From assembly GCF_008801935.1 (NCBI RefSeq), contig NZ_VZOT01000009.1, positions 49,264 through 113,263 on the forward strand: a DNA stretch of 64,000 bases. The letters run 5' to 3'. The notes under the pieces were generated by a model. That model saw only the letters and a list, made by a program, of their open reading frames with translations. It was not told the origin of the DNA and did no database searches. Below are positions 37,501 through 47,010 of the stretch, piece by piece (position 1 is the stretch's first letter; each line of letters opens with the position of its first letter). The translations under genes and the position numbers were made by a program. This DNA is from Comamonas kerstersii (GTDB lineage Bacteria; Pseudomonadota; Gammaproteobacteria; Burkholderiales; Burkholderiaceae_C).

Positions 37501-38515
37501 CGGTTGCGCCTTCGTCGCGGATTTCACCGCCTGCGCCGGTGGATGCACCGGGGAAAGGCGAAATCGCGGTGGGGTGGTTGTGCGTTTCCACCTTCATCAG
37601 CACATGGTTGACAGCCTTCTGCTTTTGATAGCTAGGAGCGCTTGCTGCATCTGCCTTGGCATCAAATTTCGCTACAAAGCGCTCAACCTCATGGCCTTCC
37701 ATGATGGAAGCGTTGTCCGCATAGGCCACGATGGTGTGCTGGGGCGAGACGGCTTCGGTATTGCGGATCATGCCGAACAGCGACTTGTCTTGCGCCACGC
37801 CATCGATGATGAAGTTGGCGTTAAAGATCTTGTGGCGGCAGTGCTCGGAGTTGGCCTGCGCGAACATCATCAGCTCTACGTCCGAAGGGTTGCGCCCCAG
37901 ACCGTTGAAGGCATTGACCAGGTATTCGATCTCGTCGTCTGCCAGCGCCAGGCCCCACTGCTTGTTGGCAGCTTCCAGCGCAGCGCGACCACCGCCCAGC
38001 ACATCCACAAACTCCATGGGCTGTGCGGCCAGTGTGGTGAACAACTTTTCTGCTTCTGCACGCGTAGCAAACACCGACTCGGTCATGCGGTCGTGCAACA
38101 GTGCGGCGATCTGGCCCAGCTGCTCGCTGCTCAGTTCAGGCGTGCCGCCAAGCAGGCCAGACTTGAGGCTGATGCGATATTCCGTGATGCGCTCGACGCG
38201 AAACACATCCAGGCCGCAGTTGCGCGCAATGTCCGTGGCCTTGGAAGCCCAGGGCGAGATCGTGCCCATTCGGGGGGTGACGACCAGCGCCACACCTTCG
38301 CCACTGCCTTCATACGGATCACCATACGTCAACAAGGCCGCCAGACGCTGAGATTGTTCAGCAGTCACAGCGGCCTCGGTGGCAACAAGATGTACAAAGC
38401 GGGCGTCAATGCCCGTGATCTTCGGATGGATAGCGACCAGATCGGTCAGGAGTTGCTGGGCGCGGAACGAGCTCAGGGCGTTTCCACCCTCAAACTGAGT
38501 CAAATGCAAGGTCAC
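34505..38515 (-). CDS. purL: Phosphoribosylformylglycinamidine synthase PurL, large form
   Basis: ATP- and glutamine-dependent step of purine synthesis making FGAM. It is the single-chain form, 1336 aa (E. coli 1295). An N-terminal PurS-like part is followed by the synthetase halves with [20 protein letters not shown] and [16 protein letters not shown]. The C-terminal glutaminase domain has GVCNGCQM with the nucleophile Cys, and [10 protein letters not shown]. Residues about 283-297 are encoded by a copy of the palindromic repeat (37627-37669). Transcribed alone on the minus strand; the upstream region carries the MITE-like element. Confidence 0.97.
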   Translation of the reverse strand: MTLHLTQFEGGNALSSFRAQQLLTDLVAIHPKITGIDARFVHLVATEAAVTAEQSQRLAALLTYGDPYEGSGEGVALVVTPRMGTISPWASKATDIARNCGLDVFRVERITEYRISLKSGLLGGTPELSSEQLGQIAALLHDRMTESVFATRAEAEKLFTTLAAQPMEFVDVLGGGRAALEAANKQWGLALADDEIEYLVNAFNGLGRNPSDVELMMFAQANSEHCRHKIFNANFIIDGVAQDKSLFGMIRNTEAVSPQHTIVAYADNASIMEGHEVERFVAKFDAKADAASAPSYQKQKAVNHVLMKVETHNHPTAISPFPGASTGAGGEIRDEGATGRGSKPKAGLTGFTVSKLWGSEVGKPEHIASPLQIMIEGPLGGAAFNNEFGRPNLTGYFREYEQQVGDITRGYHKPIMIAGGLGVIDADLTKKIEFPAGTLLIQLGGPGMRIGMGGGAASSMATGTNAAELDFDSVQRGNPEIERRAQEVINHCWAQGDKNPILAIHDVGAGGLSNAFPELTNDAGRGARFDLRKVKLEESGLAPKEIWSNESQERYVLAIAPESLDEFTAFCERERCPFAVIGVATEERDLILEDTAVESGDQKFPVNMPMNVLLGKPPKMTKDVATVQRELPAMDLTGLPLEKAVIEVLAHPTVASKRFLITIGDRAVGGLTHRDQMVGPWQVPVADVAVTLADYQGFKGEAMAMGERTPLAAINAPASGRMAVAEAITNMLAAPIELSKVKMSANWMAACGEPGEDAELYATVKAVGMELCPALNISIPVGKDSLSMRTQWTENGEVKKVTSPVSLIITGFAAIDDVRGTLTPQLNAEVDDSSLVLIDLGRGKMRMGGSIIGQVVNQAGNETPDLDDPKDLIALVDAVNQLRAQGKILAYHDKGDGGLLATVAEMAFAGHVGVALNVDMLITEGDGISDSRMDSGEGKNWGQQVAGRREEQTLRALFNEELGVVLQIRTGDRSEVMQVLREHGLIQCSHIIGKTRPVSSPVDAGKGELQVWRDAQKVFGASLSDLHQVWDAVSWKICQQRDNPVCADSEHAAAGEPSDPGMHVHLTFDPKEDVAAPFLNLQAKPRVAVLREQGVNSHVEMAYAFTEAGFEAVDVHMTDLQSGRAQLKDFAGVVACGGFSYGDTLGAGIGWARSITFNDRLSEQFQAFFGRGDTFGLGVCNGCQMFAELADIIPGAQDWPRFTQNQSNRFEARLSMVEVLESPSIFLQGMAGSRLPIAVAHGEGYANFKFRGNADQVLRAMRYVDNHGNATEQYPFNPNGSEGGLTAVTTADGRFTAMMPHPERVFRNIQMSWTSGDKSEFSPWMRVWRNARKWLG
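37627..37669 (-). repeat. Type A palindromic repeat inside purL (copy 4)
   Basis: On the coding strand GATGCAGCAAGCGCTCC then TAGCTATCAAAAG matches the intergenic repeat core nearly base for base and is translated in frame as [12 protein letters not shown] in a variable loop of PurL. Confidence 0.75.
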
Positions 38516-38943
38516 GAGGCGGCCTGTTTATGTGAAGGCTGGTGAAAAGCATCCACACCCTGCAGGCAAGGCAACAGCGTGTGGATGCTGAATCGAGAGA
38601 AGGTCTATTTTACCGGGACGAATACTCCCTATATGGAAAGCAATATGAGCAAGCGACATAGATACATGAGCGAAGCACAGGCTTCAGGACTCTGCTAGGG
38701 CGTGTTCACATCAACATTGGGTTCGCTGCCCCTGATTATGGAGATCACCAATGGGGTTGAAGGCTTGGGGGCGGTCTGCGTTGTTGCGGCAGCTTGCAAG
38801 GCGCTCGGCATTGCTGCGCCACCGCGCCTAGCATCCCATCCCCAAGCCTTCAACGCGAATCTCAAGCTTTATGTGAACACGCCCTAGGGGCAAAAAGTGC
38901 ATTGTGTGAGCGATGGAAGCGCTGCAGTGGAATAATTGACGGC
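38516..38943. other. Intergenic region between purL and map
   Basis: A 428-bp region between divergent genes. It holds the purL promoter side (38516-38694), the MITE-like inverted-repeat element (38695-38887) and a short map leader. No gene is called; a frame through the element is open only because the element is GC-rich. Confidence 0.6.
38695..38887. mobile_element. MITE-like element with 17-bp terminal inverted repeats
   Basis: CTAGGGCGTGTTCACAT (38695-38711) and ATGTGAACACGCCCTAG (38871-38887) are perfect inverted repeats bounding 193 bp with no coding capacity. No clear target duplication was found. It lies 56 bases before map and may carry part of its leader. The parent transposon, if any, is not in this window. 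Confidence 0.75.
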
Positions 38944-39759
38944 ATGAGCATCACCATCAAAACCCCCGAAGAAATCGAACGCATGCGCATTGCAGGCCGT
39001 TTGGCTTCGGAAGTGCTGGACTACATCACCCCCTTCATCAAGCCCGGCATCACCACTGCAGAAATCGACCGCCTAGGCGCAGAATGCATGGCCAAGCAAG
39101 GCACACGCTCTGCGACGATTGGCTACCAGCCCCCCGGCTACCCCCCCTACCCCGGTCATCTGTGCACCTCTCCCAACCATGTGGTGTGCCACGGCATTCC
39201 CAACGACAAGCCCCTGAAGAAGGGAGACATCCTGAACGTGGACGTGACTGTCATCACCGAAGATGGCTGGTATGGCGACAACAGCCGCATGTTCATGATT
39301 GGTGAAGGCACCATTGCAGGCAAGCGCCTGTCCAAGCTCACCTTTGAAGCCATGTGGCTGGGCATTCAGCAAGTCAAGCCCGGAGCCACCTTGGGCGATA
39401 TTGGCCACGCCATCCAGACTTACGCAGAAAAGCACAACCTTTCTGTGGTGCGCGAATACTGCGGCCACGGCATTGGACAGAAGTTCCACGAAGAGCCCCA
39501 GGTACTGCACTATGGCAAGCCCGGCACTGGCGTTGTCCTCGAAGAAGGCATGGTCTTCACCATTGAACCCATGCTCAATCTGGGTAAACGTGAGGTCAAG
39601 GAACTGGGCCAGGACGGCTGGACCATCATCACCAAGGACCGCAGCCTGTCTGCCCAATGGGAACTGATGCTGGCTGTCACCAAGACCGGCTATGACATCC
39701 TGACCTGGTCGGACGGCTCACCCACACCTCCCGATTTCATCCAGAGCATTCGTACCTGA
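38944..39759 (+). CDS. map: Type I methionine aminopeptidase Map
   Basis: Removes N-terminal Met from new proteins; dinuclear metalloenzyme, 271 aa (E. coli 264). The start at 38944 gives MSITIKTPEEIERMRIAGRL; the open frame extends into the MITE-like element and that part is not coding. Metal ligands lie in LNVDVTVI, WYGDNSRMF, EYCGHGIGQ, FTIEPM and AQWELM. A Pro/Tyr-rich stretch YQPPGYPPYPGH replaces the shorter loop before the CTSPNHVVCHGIP segment. Confidence 0.96.
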   Translation: MSITIKTPEEIERMRIAGRLASEVLDYITPFIKPGITTAEIDRLGAECMAKQGTRSATIGYQPPGYPPYPGHLCTSPNHVVCHGIPNDKPLKKGDILNVDVTVITEDGWYGDNSRMFMIGEGTIAGKRLSKLTFEAMWLGIQQVKPGATLGDIGHAIQTYAEKHNLSVVREYCGHGIGQKFHEEPQVLHYGKPGTGVVLEEGMVFTIEPMLNLGKREVKELGQDGWTIITKDRSLSAQWELMLAVTKTGYDILTWSDGSPTPPDFIQSIRT

Positions 39760-40085
39760 TACGCAAAGCGACTCAGGGCTGAATGCATCTCTGAGCTGGA
39801 ATCATCGCCACGGCCCTCATCAGGGCCGTTGCTGCTTGATGGGCGGGAAAAAACGGCGAGAAATCTCGGCATCGTTCGCTGCTACCTGCGGCTGACAGAT
39901 GGCTGTGCGGCTGATGTTTGATTCGGGAGTAGCTCTCCCCACACCCTCTTTTCCATCATTGACCGAAAAGTGAAGCACCCATGAAAAAAGGCAACGTGCC
40001 AAACACGTTGCCTTTTTCATGTGCATGCCAGCTGTTACGACTGGCATGGCTCCATGACTGGAGCGCTTGCAATCTTCAGAGAAGA
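39760..40085. other. Intergenic region between convergent map and ompA-like gene
   Basis: A 326-bp region with two hairpins. ACGGCCCT/AGGGCCGT at 39810-39829 has no T-run and may close map transcripts. The strong terminator at 39981-40020 serves the minus-strand OmpA-family gene. Nothing else is seen. Confidence 0.6.
39981..40020 (-). terminator. Terminator of the OmpA-family gene
   Basis: AAAAAGGCAACGTG and CACGTTGCCTTTTT are perfect complements around CCAAA. On the minus strand the stem is followed by a T-run; it lies 66 bases beyond the stop. Confidence 0.9.
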
Positions 40086-40721
40086 TTACTTGCGTGTACC
40101 GACCACTTCGATGTCCACGCGACGGTTCTTCGCACGGCCTTCGGCAGTCTTGTTGGAAGCGATAGGCTGAGCTTCACCCTTGCCTTCGGTGTAGATGCGG
40201 CTTGCATCGATGCCCTTGGACACCAGGTAAGCCTTCACAGCTTGAGCGCGACGCTCAGACAGCTTCAGGTTGTAAGCTTCTGTACCGATGGAGTCGGTGT
40301 GACCCACAGCCACAACCACTTCCAGGTTGATGTCCTTGATCAGCTGAGCCAGTTCGTCCAGAGTAGCCTTGCCAGCAGGCTTCAGCACGGACTTGTCAAA
40401 GTCAAAGAAGGTGTCAGCAGCAAAGCTCACCTTGGAAGCTGTAGGAGCAGGTGCAGGAGCTACAACAACTTCTTCAACCTTTTCTACCACTTCAACCACA
40501 GGAACCAGAGCACCGTCGCAGCCAGCAGCTGCAGTAGCGGGTGTCCAGTTGGCATCGCGCCAGCACAGTTCGTTGGTGCCGTTCTTCCACACCAGCTCGC
40601 CGGAGCCGTTTTGCCAGTTATCGATGGTCTTGCCACCGTCGGCAGCTGTCACTTGTGCGCCGGCAGCAGTTGCCAGAGCTGCAGTTGCAAACAGGATCGC
40701 TACTTTGTTCAGTTTCTTCAT
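40086..40721 (-). CDS. OmpA-family outer-membrane/peptidoglycan-binding protein
   Basis: Cell-envelope protein of 211 aa from the ATG at 40721 (MKKLNKVAILFATAALATAA), preceded by AAGAGGAGAACC. A signal peptide cleaved after AGA/Q is followed by a short region containing two cysteines (NELCWRDANW; AAAGCDGAL), then a Val/Glu/Pro linker and a C-terminal OmpA domain (about 95-211) with FFDFDKSVLKPAG, VVAVGHTDSIGTEAYN and NRRVDIEVVG. The N-terminal part is too short for a full OmpA barrel, so it more likely ties peptidoglycan to other envelope parts. Confidence 0.93.
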   Translation of the reverse strand: MKKLNKVAILFATAALATAAGAQVTAADGGKTIDNWQNGSGELVWKNGTNELCWRDANWTPATAAAGCDGALVPVVEVVEKVEEVVVAPAPAPTASKVSFAADTFFDFDKSVLKPAGKATLDELAQLIKDINLEVVVAVGHTDSIGTEAYNLKLSERRAQAVKAYLVSKGIDASRIYTEGKGEAQPIASNKTAEGRAKNRRVDIEVVGTRK

Positions 40722-40961
40722 GGTTCTCCTCTTGGGGATTAAGCCGCAGTGCATGCACTACGAAATTCATGGACGTCATTAGTGACCATCACCAAGAACG
40801 CTGGAAATCATTGTGCCACACGGATTCTTCGAATGCTTGGCTGCGCAAGACTCTGGCGGTAGGACAAATGCGGAATGCAGATCAGATGTTGCCTGTCAGC
40901 AACAACGCATTGCATCTAAAATGGCCTCCATCGTCGTCATTGCATAACCCCGCACAACTAC

Positions 40962-43643
40962 ATGACCCAGTTCGCTAAAGAAACTTTGCCTATCAGCCTC
41001 GAAGAGGAAATGCGCCGCAGTTACCTCGATTACGCGATGAGCGTGATTGTGGGCCGCGCCCTTCCCGATGCGCGTGATGGCTTAAAGCCTGTGCATCGTC
41101 GCGTGCTGTATGCAATGCACGAGCTCAACAACGATTGGAATCGCCCCTACAAGAAGTCTGCCCGTATCGTGGGTGACGTAATTGGTAAGTACCACCCACA
41201 CGGCGACAGCGCGGTATACGACACCATCGTGCGCATGGCCCAGGACTTCTCGCTGCGCCACATGCTGGTGGACGGCCAGGGTAACTTCGGATCGGTGGAC
41301 GGCGACAGCGCAGCGGCCATGCGATACACCGAAATTCGCCTGTCCAAGATTGCCCACGAAATGCTGGCTGACATCGACAAGGAAACCGTCGATTTCGGCC
41401 CCAACTATGACGGCTCCGAACAGGAACCCCTGACACTGCCTACACGCCTGCCCAACCTGCTGGTCAATGGCTCTGCTGGTATTGCCGTGGGTATGGCGAC
41501 CAATATTCCTCCGCACAACTTGAATGAAGTGGTGGACGCCTGCCTGCACCTGCTGCGCAACCCTGAAGCCGGTGTGGATGAACTGATGGACATCATCCCT
41601 GCGCCTGACTTCCCAACTGCCGGCATCATCTACGGCATCAACGGTGTCAAGGAAGCCTATCGCACCGGCCGTGGCCGCATCGTGATGCGCGCCAAGGTGC
41701 ACTTTGAAGATATCGACCGTGGCCAGCGCCAAGCCATCATCGTCGATGAGCTCCCCTACCAGGTCAACAAGAAGACGCTGCAAGAGCGCATGGCTGAGCT
41801 GGTGCACGAAAAGCGCATTGAAGGCATCAGCCACATCCAGGACGAGTCCGACAAGTCCGGCATGCGCCTGGTGATCGAGCTCAAGCGCGGCGAAGTGCCA
41901 GAAGTGGTGCTGAACAACCTGTACAAGCAGACTCAGCTGCAGGACACCTTTGGTGTGAACATGGTGGCACTGGTCGATGGCCAGCCCAAGCTATGCAACC
42001 TCAAGGATCTGATCCAGGTCTTCCTGCAGCACCGCCGCGAAGTGGTGACTCGCCGTACCGTGTTTGAGCTGCGCAAGGCACGCGACCGCGGTCACATTCT
42101 GGAAGGTCTGGCCGTTGCGCTGGCCAATATTGACGACTTCATCGCCATCATCCGCAACGCCCCCACACCACCTGTGGCCAAGGCCGAGCTGATGAACCGC
42201 ACCTGGGACAGCAAGCTGGTGCGCGAGATGCTGACCCGCACCCGTGAAGATGGCTCTGCAGTCAATGCCGACGACTACCGCCCCGAGTCGCTGGAAAAAG
42301 AATTCGGTCTGGGTCAGGACGGCCTGTACCGTCTGTCCGAGACACAGGCGCAGGAAATTCTGCAAATGCGCCTGCAGCGCCTGACTGGTCTGGAGCAGGA
42401 CAAGATCGTCGCCGAATACCGCGACATCATGGCCGCCATCGAAGACCTGCTGGACATCCTGGCCAAGCCCGAGCGCGTGTCCGTCATCATTGGCGACGAG
42501 TTAACCCAACTCAAGGCTGAATTTGGTCAGAACAAGATTGGCGCTCGCCGCTCGACCATCGAGTACAGCGCACAGGACCTGTCCACCGAAGACCTGATCA
42601 CCCCCACCGACATGGTGGTGACGCTCTCGCACACCGGCTACATCAAGAGCCAGCCTTTGTCTGAATACCGCGCCCAAAAGCGTGGTGGCCGCGGCAAGCA
42701 GGCCACACAGACCAAGGAAGACGACTGGATTGACCAGCTGTTCATTGCGAACACACACGACTACCTGCTGTGCTTCTCCAACCGTGGCCGCATGTACTGG
42801 CTCAAGGTCTGGGAAGTTCCCTCGGGTTCGCGCAACTCGCGTGGCCGCCCCATCGTCAACATGTTCCCGCTGCAGGAAGGCGAAAAGATCAACGTGGTGC
42901 TGCCGCTCACGGGTGATAACCGCAGCTTCCCTGAAGACCACTACGTCTTCATGGCCACCAGCATGGGCACCGTGAAGAAGACCGCTTTGAACGAATTCAG
43001 CAACCCTCGCAAGGCCGGCATCATTGCCGTTGGCCTGGACGAAGGCGACTACCTGATTGGCGCAGCGCTGACCGACGGCAAGCACGACGTGATGCTGTTC
43101 TCTGACGCAGGCAAGGCCGTGCGCTTTGACGAAAACGATGTGCGCCCCATGGGCCGCAATGCACGTGGCGTGCGCGGCATGAACCTAGAAGATGGCCAGA
43201 GTGTGATTGCCATGCTGGTGGCCGACGCTGAAGGCCTGGATGGCGGCGACCACTCTGTGGCCCAGAGCGTGCTGACCGCCACTGAAAACGGCTACGGCAA
43301 GCGCACCCACATCAGCGAATACACCCGCCACGGCCGTGGCACCAAGGGCATGATTGCCATCCAGCAGTCCGAGCGCAACGGTAAGGTGGTCGCAGCTACC
43401 CTGGTTGCACCTGAAGACGAAATCATGCTGATCACCGACAAGGGCGTGCTGGTGCGCACCCGTGTGGCAGAGATCCGCGAGATGGGTCGTGCAACGCAAG
43501 GCGTGACACTGATCAGCTTGGACGAAGGCGCCAAGCTCAGCGGCCTGCAACGCATTGCCGAAAACGATGCGAATGGCAATGAGAGCGACGGTGATGGTGA
43601 GGCGGCCGACAGCGGCGCAGCACCAGACGCCGCTGCCGAGTAA
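40962..43643 (+). CDS. gyrA: DNA gyrase subunit A
   Basis: Breakage-reunion subunit of DNA gyrase, 893 aa. The quinolone-determining region reads [19 protein letters not shown], with Ser and Asp at the positions equal to E. coli 83 and 87, the susceptible-type residues. The catalytic Tyr lies in the usual [12 protein letters not shown] segment. The GyrA box is in [11 protein letters not shown], and the C-terminal beta-pinwheel ends with an acidic Asp/Glu/Ala tail. It heads the conserved gyrA-serC-pheA-tyrA-aroA-rpsA block but has its own terminator. Confidence 0.98.
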   Translation: MTQFAKETLPISLEEEMRRSYLDYAMSVIVGRALPDARDGLKPVHRRVLYAMHELNNDWNRPYKKSARIVGDVIGKYHPHGDSAVYDTIVRMAQDFSLRHMLVDGQGNFGSVDGDSAAAMRYTEIRLSKIAHEMLADIDKETVDFGPNYDGSEQEPLTLPTRLPNLLVNGSAGIAVGMATNIPPHNLNEVVDACLHLLRNPEAGVDELMDIIPAPDFPTAGIIYGINGVKEAYRTGRGRIVMRAKVHFEDIDRGQRQAIIVDELPYQVNKKTLQERMAELVHEKRIEGISHIQDESDKSGMRLVIELKRGEVPEVVLNNLYKQTQLQDTFGVNMVALVDGQPKLCNLKDLIQVFLQHRREVVTRRTVFELRKARDRGHILEGLAVALANIDDFIAIIRNAPTPPVAKAELMNRTWDSKLVREMLTRTREDGSAVNADDYRPESLEKEFGLGQDGLYRLSETQAQEILQMRLQRLTGLEQDKIVAEYRDIMAAIEDLLDILAKPERVSVIIGDELTQLKAEFGQNKIGARRSTIEYSAQDLSTEDLITPTDMVVTLSHTGYIKSQPLSEYRAQKRGGRGKQATQTKEDDWIDQLFIANTHDYLLCFSNRGRMYWLKVWEVPSGSRNSRGRPIVNMFPLQEGEKINVVLPLTGDNRSFPEDHYVFMATSMGTVKKTALNEFSNPRKAGIIAVGLDEGDYLIGAALTDGKHDVMLFSDAGKAVRFDENDVRPMGRNARGVRGMNLEDGQSVIAMLVADAEGLDGGDHSVAQSVLTATENGYGKRTHISEYTRHGRGTKGMIAIQQSERNGKVVAATLVAPEDEIMLITDKGVLVRTRVAEIREMGRATQGVTLISLDEGAKLSGLQRIAENDANGNESDGDGEAADSGAAPDAAAE

Positions 43644-43653
43644 GAAAAGAACG

Positions 43654-43686
43654 ACACCCCATAGCGCAAGCCGTGGGGTGTTTTTT
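43654..43686 (+). terminator. Terminator after gyrA
   Basis: ACACCCC and GGGGTGT pair across a 12-16 base loop and are followed by TTTTT. Downstream serC therefore probably has its own promoter. Confidence 0.85.
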
Positions 43687-43702
43687 CATCTAAGATCGAT
43701 TT

Positions 43703-43742
43703 TTTTTGATAGCTGCTGGCGCACACCCATGCTGCGCCAGTC
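43703..43742 (-). repeat. Divergent copy of the palindromic repeat before serC (copy 8)
   Basis: GATAGCTG is followed by CTGGCGCA and TGCGCCAG, an 8-bp perfect stem at 43716-43740. Compared with copy 1 both arms changed (CTAGCGCTT/AAGCGCTAG) but pairing is kept, and the AGCTATC side with a T/A-run is retained. Confidence 0.6.
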
Positions 43743-43762
43743 GTGATTTGACTGTAAGAACG

Positions 43763-44869
43763 ATGAGCCGCCCTTTCAATTTCTCCGCCGGTCCTGCCGC
43801 CATTCCTGAAGAAGTTCTGCAACAAGCTGCCAACGAAATGCTCAACTGGGGCAATTCCGGCATGGGCGTAATGGAGATGAGCCACCGCGGCAAGGAGTTC
43901 ATCAGCATTTACGAAGCTGCAGAAGCCGACCTGCGCGAGCTGCTGGCCGTGCCTGCCAACTTCAAGATTCTGTTCATGCAAGGCGGCGGTCTGGCAGAGA
44001 ACGCCATTGTTCCGCTGAACCTGTCCAAGGGCGGCACGGCCGACTTTGTGGTCACCGGCAGCTGGAGCCAGAAATCCTTCAAGGAAGCCGCCAAGTACGC
44101 CCACAACCACCTGGCCGCCAGCGGCGAAGCCAGCAGCTACACCTCCATTCCTGATGCAGCCAGCTGGCAGCTGTCCAGCGATGCGCAGTACGTGCACATC
44201 TGCAGCAACGAAACCATCCATGGCGTGGAATACCAGGAACTGCCCGACCTGAAGGCACTGGGTTGCGATGCACCTCTGGTGATTGATTTCTCTTCCAACG
44301 TGGCCTCCCGCCCACTGGACTGGAGCCGCGTAGGCCTGGCCTTTGGTGGCGCGCAAAAGAACATTGGCCCTGCGGGCCTGACCATCGTCATCGTGCGTGA
44401 AGACCTGCTGGGCCATGCGCTGGACATCTGTCCCTCGGCCTTTAACTACAAGACCGTGGCAGACAACAACTCCATGTTCAACACCCCACCCACCTGGGGC
44501 ATCTACATGGCTGGCCTGACCTTCCAGTGGCTCAAGCGCCAGCGTGAAGGCGAGCTGACCGGCGTGGCCGCCATGGAAGCGCGCAACAAGGCCAAGGCCG
44601 ATGTCTTCTACGACTATCTGGACCACTCCCAGCTATACGTGAACAAGGTGGACAAGGCCTGCCGCTCGCGCATGAACATCCCCTTCTTCCTGCGTGACGA
44701 AAGCCGCAACGAAGCCTTCCTGGCCGCTGCCAAGGAGCGCGGCCTGCTGCAGCTCAAGGGCCACAAGTCCGTGGGCGGCATGCGCGCCAGCATCTACAAC
44801 GCCATGCCGATGGAAGGTGTGCGCGCACTGGTCGACTTCATGCAGGATTTCGAACGCACCAGCGCCTGA
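43763..44869 (+). CDS. serC: Phosphoserine aminotransferase SerC
   Basis: PLP enzyme for serine synthesis that also acts in pyridoxal phosphate synthesis; 368 aa from the ATG at 43763 ([20 protein letters not shown]). The upstream open frame overlaps the repeat and is not SerC-like. The PLP lysine is in [22 protein letters not shown] near residue 35 and NTPPTWGIY are family signatures. It is separated from pheA by a long type B palindromic repeat. Confidence 0.97.
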   Translation: MSRPFNFSAGPAAIPEEVLQQAANEMLNWGNSGMGVMEMSHRGKEFISIYEAAEADLRELLAVPANFKILFMQGGGLAENAIVPLNLSKGGTADFVVTGSWSQKSFKEAAKYAHNHLAASGEASSYTSIPDAASWQLSSDAQYVHICSNETIHGVEYQELPDLKALGCDAPLVIDFSSNVASRPLDWSRVGLAFGGAQKNIGPAGLTIVIVREDLLGHALDICPSAFNYKTVADNNSMFNTPPTWGIYMAGLTFQWLKRQREGELTGVAAMEARNKAKADVFYDYLDHSQLYVNKVDKACRSRMNIPFFLRDESRNEAFLAAAKERGLLQLKGHKSVGGMRASIYNAMPMEGVRALVDFMQDFERTSA

Positions 44870-44892
44870 TTCGCCCACAAGAATTTAAAAAT

Positions 44893-44978
44893 AAGAGCTG
44901 CTAGCGCTCTCTACACAAGGGATTCAGAATGATTTCATATTGAAACCCTTGCTGGACCAGCGCTAGCCGCTTCTCTTT
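44893..44978 (+). repeat. Long nested palindromic repeat, type B copy 2
   Basis: Outer arms GAGCTGCTAGCGCT and AGCGCTAGCCGCTTC enclose an inner palindrome CAAGGGATTCA...TGAAACCCTTG. It lies between serC and pheA and ends 11 bases before the pheA ATG. Confidence 0.8.
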
Positions 44979-44989
44979 TCGAGGAAGCC

Positions 44990-46093
44990 ATGAGCACAGA
45001 ACCCCAAGCCAGCCCTGAACTGCTGCAGCTGCGCAATCAGATTGACAGCCTGGACCGCCAAATGTTGGAGCTGGTCAACCAGCGCGCCAAAGTCGCGGAG
45101 CAAGTGGGTGAGCTGAAGAAAAAAGAAGGCTCGGCCTTCTTCCGCCCTGACCGCGTCGCGCAGGTGATCGAAAAGATCAAGGCCAGCAACCCCGGCCCAC
45201 TCAAGGGCGCGCACGTAGCCGCCATCTGGCGCGAAATCATGTCTGCCTGCCTGGCGCTCGAATCTCCCCAGCGCGTGGCCGTGCTGGGTCCCGCAGGCAC
45301 GTTCTGTGAAGAAGCCGCCGTGCAGTACTTTGGCGGCGCAGCCGACTTCCTCTACTGCAACACCTTTGAAGAAGTGTTCCACGCCACGGCCGCAGGCAGC
45401 GCGCAGTACGGCGTGGTCGGCGTGGAAAACTCCACCGAAGGCGTGGTCAACCGCACGCTGGACATGTTCCGCCACACACCCTGCCACATCGTGGGCGAGG
45501 TCAGCATGCTGATTCGCCACAACCTGCTGCGCACCAGCAACTCCATCGATGGCATCGAGGTCGTGGCTGCCCACCCACAGGCCCTGGCGCAGTGCCACGC
45601 CTGGCTGTCCAAGCACCTGCCGCATGCGGAGCGCCGCCCGGTCGAGAGCAACGCCGAAGGTGCGCGTCTGGCTGCACTGAACCCCACATGGGCGGGCATC
45701 AGCAGCGAACGCGCCGCTCAGCAGTTTGGCCTGCATATCGTCAGCCATGCGATTCAGGACGATGCCTACAACCGCACGCGGTTTGCCATCATCTGCCTGC
45801 CCCATACGCTGCCAACCCCTGCGCCCACGGGCAAGGATTCGACCAGCCTGGTGCTCTCCGTCAACAACCGCCCAGGTGCGGTGCACGACCTGCTGGTGCC
45901 ACTAAAAAAGCACGGCGTATCGATGACGCGCATCGAATCGCGCCCTGCCCGCACTGGCCAGTGGGAGTATTACTTCTACATCGACATCGAAGGCCACCCT
46001 GCACAGGAGAACGTTGCCAAGGCGCTTCAGGAGCTGCAGGATCTGTCAGCCTTCTACAAAGTGCTGGGCACCTACCCCACCCCTGCGGAATAA
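44990..46093 (+). CDS. pheA: Bifunctional chorismate mutase/prephenate dehydratase
   Basis: The P-protein of phenylalanine synthesis, 367 aa. The AroQ-type chorismate mutase domain (about 5-90) has LRNQIDSLDRQMLELVNQRA. The dehydratase domain (about 95-275) has LGPAGTFCEEAA, GVVGVENSTEGVV and the YNRTRFAI motif. The C-terminal ACT domain (about 285-360) carries the RIESRP Phe-binding motif, so feedback inhibition by Phe is expected. GAGGAAGC precedes the ATG. tyrA follows after 9 bases. Confidence 0.97.
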   Translation: MSTEPQASPELLQLRNQIDSLDRQMLELVNQRAKVAEQVGELKKKEGSAFFRPDRVAQVIEKIKASNPGPLKGAHVAAIWREIMSACLALESPQRVAVLGPAGTFCEEAAVQYFGGAADFLYCNTFEEVFHATAAGSAQYGVVGVENSTEGVVNRTLDMFRHTPCHIVGEVSMLIRHNLLRTSNSIDGIEVVAAHPQALAQCHAWLSKHLPHAERRPVESNAEGARLAALNPTWAGISSERAAQQFGLHIVSHAIQDDAYNRTRFAIICLPHTLPTPAPTGKDSTSLVLSVNNRPGAVHDLLVPLKKHGVSMTRIESRPARTGQWEYYFYIDIEGHPAQENVAKALQELQDLSAFYKVLGTYPTPAE

Positions 46094-46102
46094 GGCTGCG
46101 CC

Positions 46103-46999
46103 ATGTTTGAACAACTCGGACTCATTGGCTGCGGCCTCATGGGGGGCTCTTTTGCGCTGGCACTCAAAAAAGCCGGACTGGTCAAGCGCGTGGTCGGCTA
46201 CAGCAAGTCCCCCACCACCACGGCACGCGCCCTGCAGATGGGCGTGATTGATGTGGAAGCCCCTTCCGCACTGCTGGCCGCAGCGGGCGCGGATCTGGTG
46301 CTGCTGGCCGTGCCCGTGGGTGCGACCGAAGCCACACTCAAATCCATCAAGCACCTGGTCACCCCAGAGATGCTGATCATGGACGTAGGCTCCACCAAGG
46401 GCGACGTGGTGCAGGCTGCACGCCATGCGCTGGGCAACCAGCTGGCCAGCTTTGTGCCTGCACACCCCAATACTGGCAAGGAAGTCGCGGGCGTGGCCCA
46501 TGCGGATGCCGACCTGTACCAGGGCGCCAAAGTCATACTCACGCCCACCGAACGCACGCTGACCCAGCACCTGCACAAGGCGCAGGCGCTGTGGACCGCG
46601 CTGGGCTGCGAGGTACGCGTGATGGCGCCCGAGACACACGACGCGGCTTTTGCCGCCATCAGCCACCTGCCCCACATGCTGGCATTTGCCATGATGCAAA
46701 GCGTGATGCGCCAGGAGCAGGCCGACGCTTTCCTGAGCGTGGCGGGCCCCGGTTTTCGGGACTTCACCCGCATTGCCGCTGGCGACCCCAAAATGTGGCG
46801 CGACATTCTGCTGGCCAACAAGGCCGAGGTACTGGCCCAGGCGCAGCACTTCAAACAGGCTGTACAAGCCTTTGAAGACGTGCTGCAGGCTGGCAATGCC
46901 CAGGCCCTTGAAGACCTGATCACCCTGGCCAGCGCCGCACGCGCCCAGTGCCGCTTTAACCAGCCAGCTTCCGCTGCCGAACCTGCCCTCACCGCTTGA
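46103..46999 (+). CDS. tyrA: Prephenate dehydrogenase family protein TyrA
   Basis: NAD(P)-dependent dehydrogenase of tyrosine synthesis, 298 aa. Rossmann motif [13 protein letters not shown] at the N-terminus; [11 protein letters not shown]; and the catalytic-region segment [12 protein letters not shown]. In relatives this reads HPIAG or similar, so Asn-Thr after HP is uncommon, though His, Pro and Gly are kept. The later [11 protein letters not shown] and [10 protein letters not shown] segments are typical. It lies 9 bases after pheA and 11 before aroA, clearly one operon. Confidence 0.94.
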   Translation: MFEQLGLIGCGLMGGSFALALKKAGLVKRVVGYSKSPTTTARALQMGVIDVEAPSALLAAAGADLVLLAVPVGATEATLKSIKHLVTPEMLIMDVGSTKGDVVQAARHALGNQLASFVPAHPNTGKEVAGVAHADADLYQGAKVILTPTERTLTQHLHKAQALWTALGCEVRVMAPETHDAAFAAISHLPHMLAFAMMQSVMRQEQADAFLSVAGPGFRDFTRIAAGDPKMWRDILLANKAEVLAQAQHFKQAVQAFEDVLQAGNAQALEDLITLASAARAQCRFNQPASAAEPALTA

Positions 47000-47010
47000 G
47001 TTGCTTGCGC

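Noticed and set aside
34496..38545. A 1349-codon open frame on the plus strand
   Set aside because: It is antisense to purL, rich in His/Gln/Gly, and has no recognisable domain; the minus-strand frame encodes complete PurL.
40962..43643. Quinolone-resistance change in GyrA
   Set aside because: The Ser and Asp at the key positions are those of susceptible enzymes.
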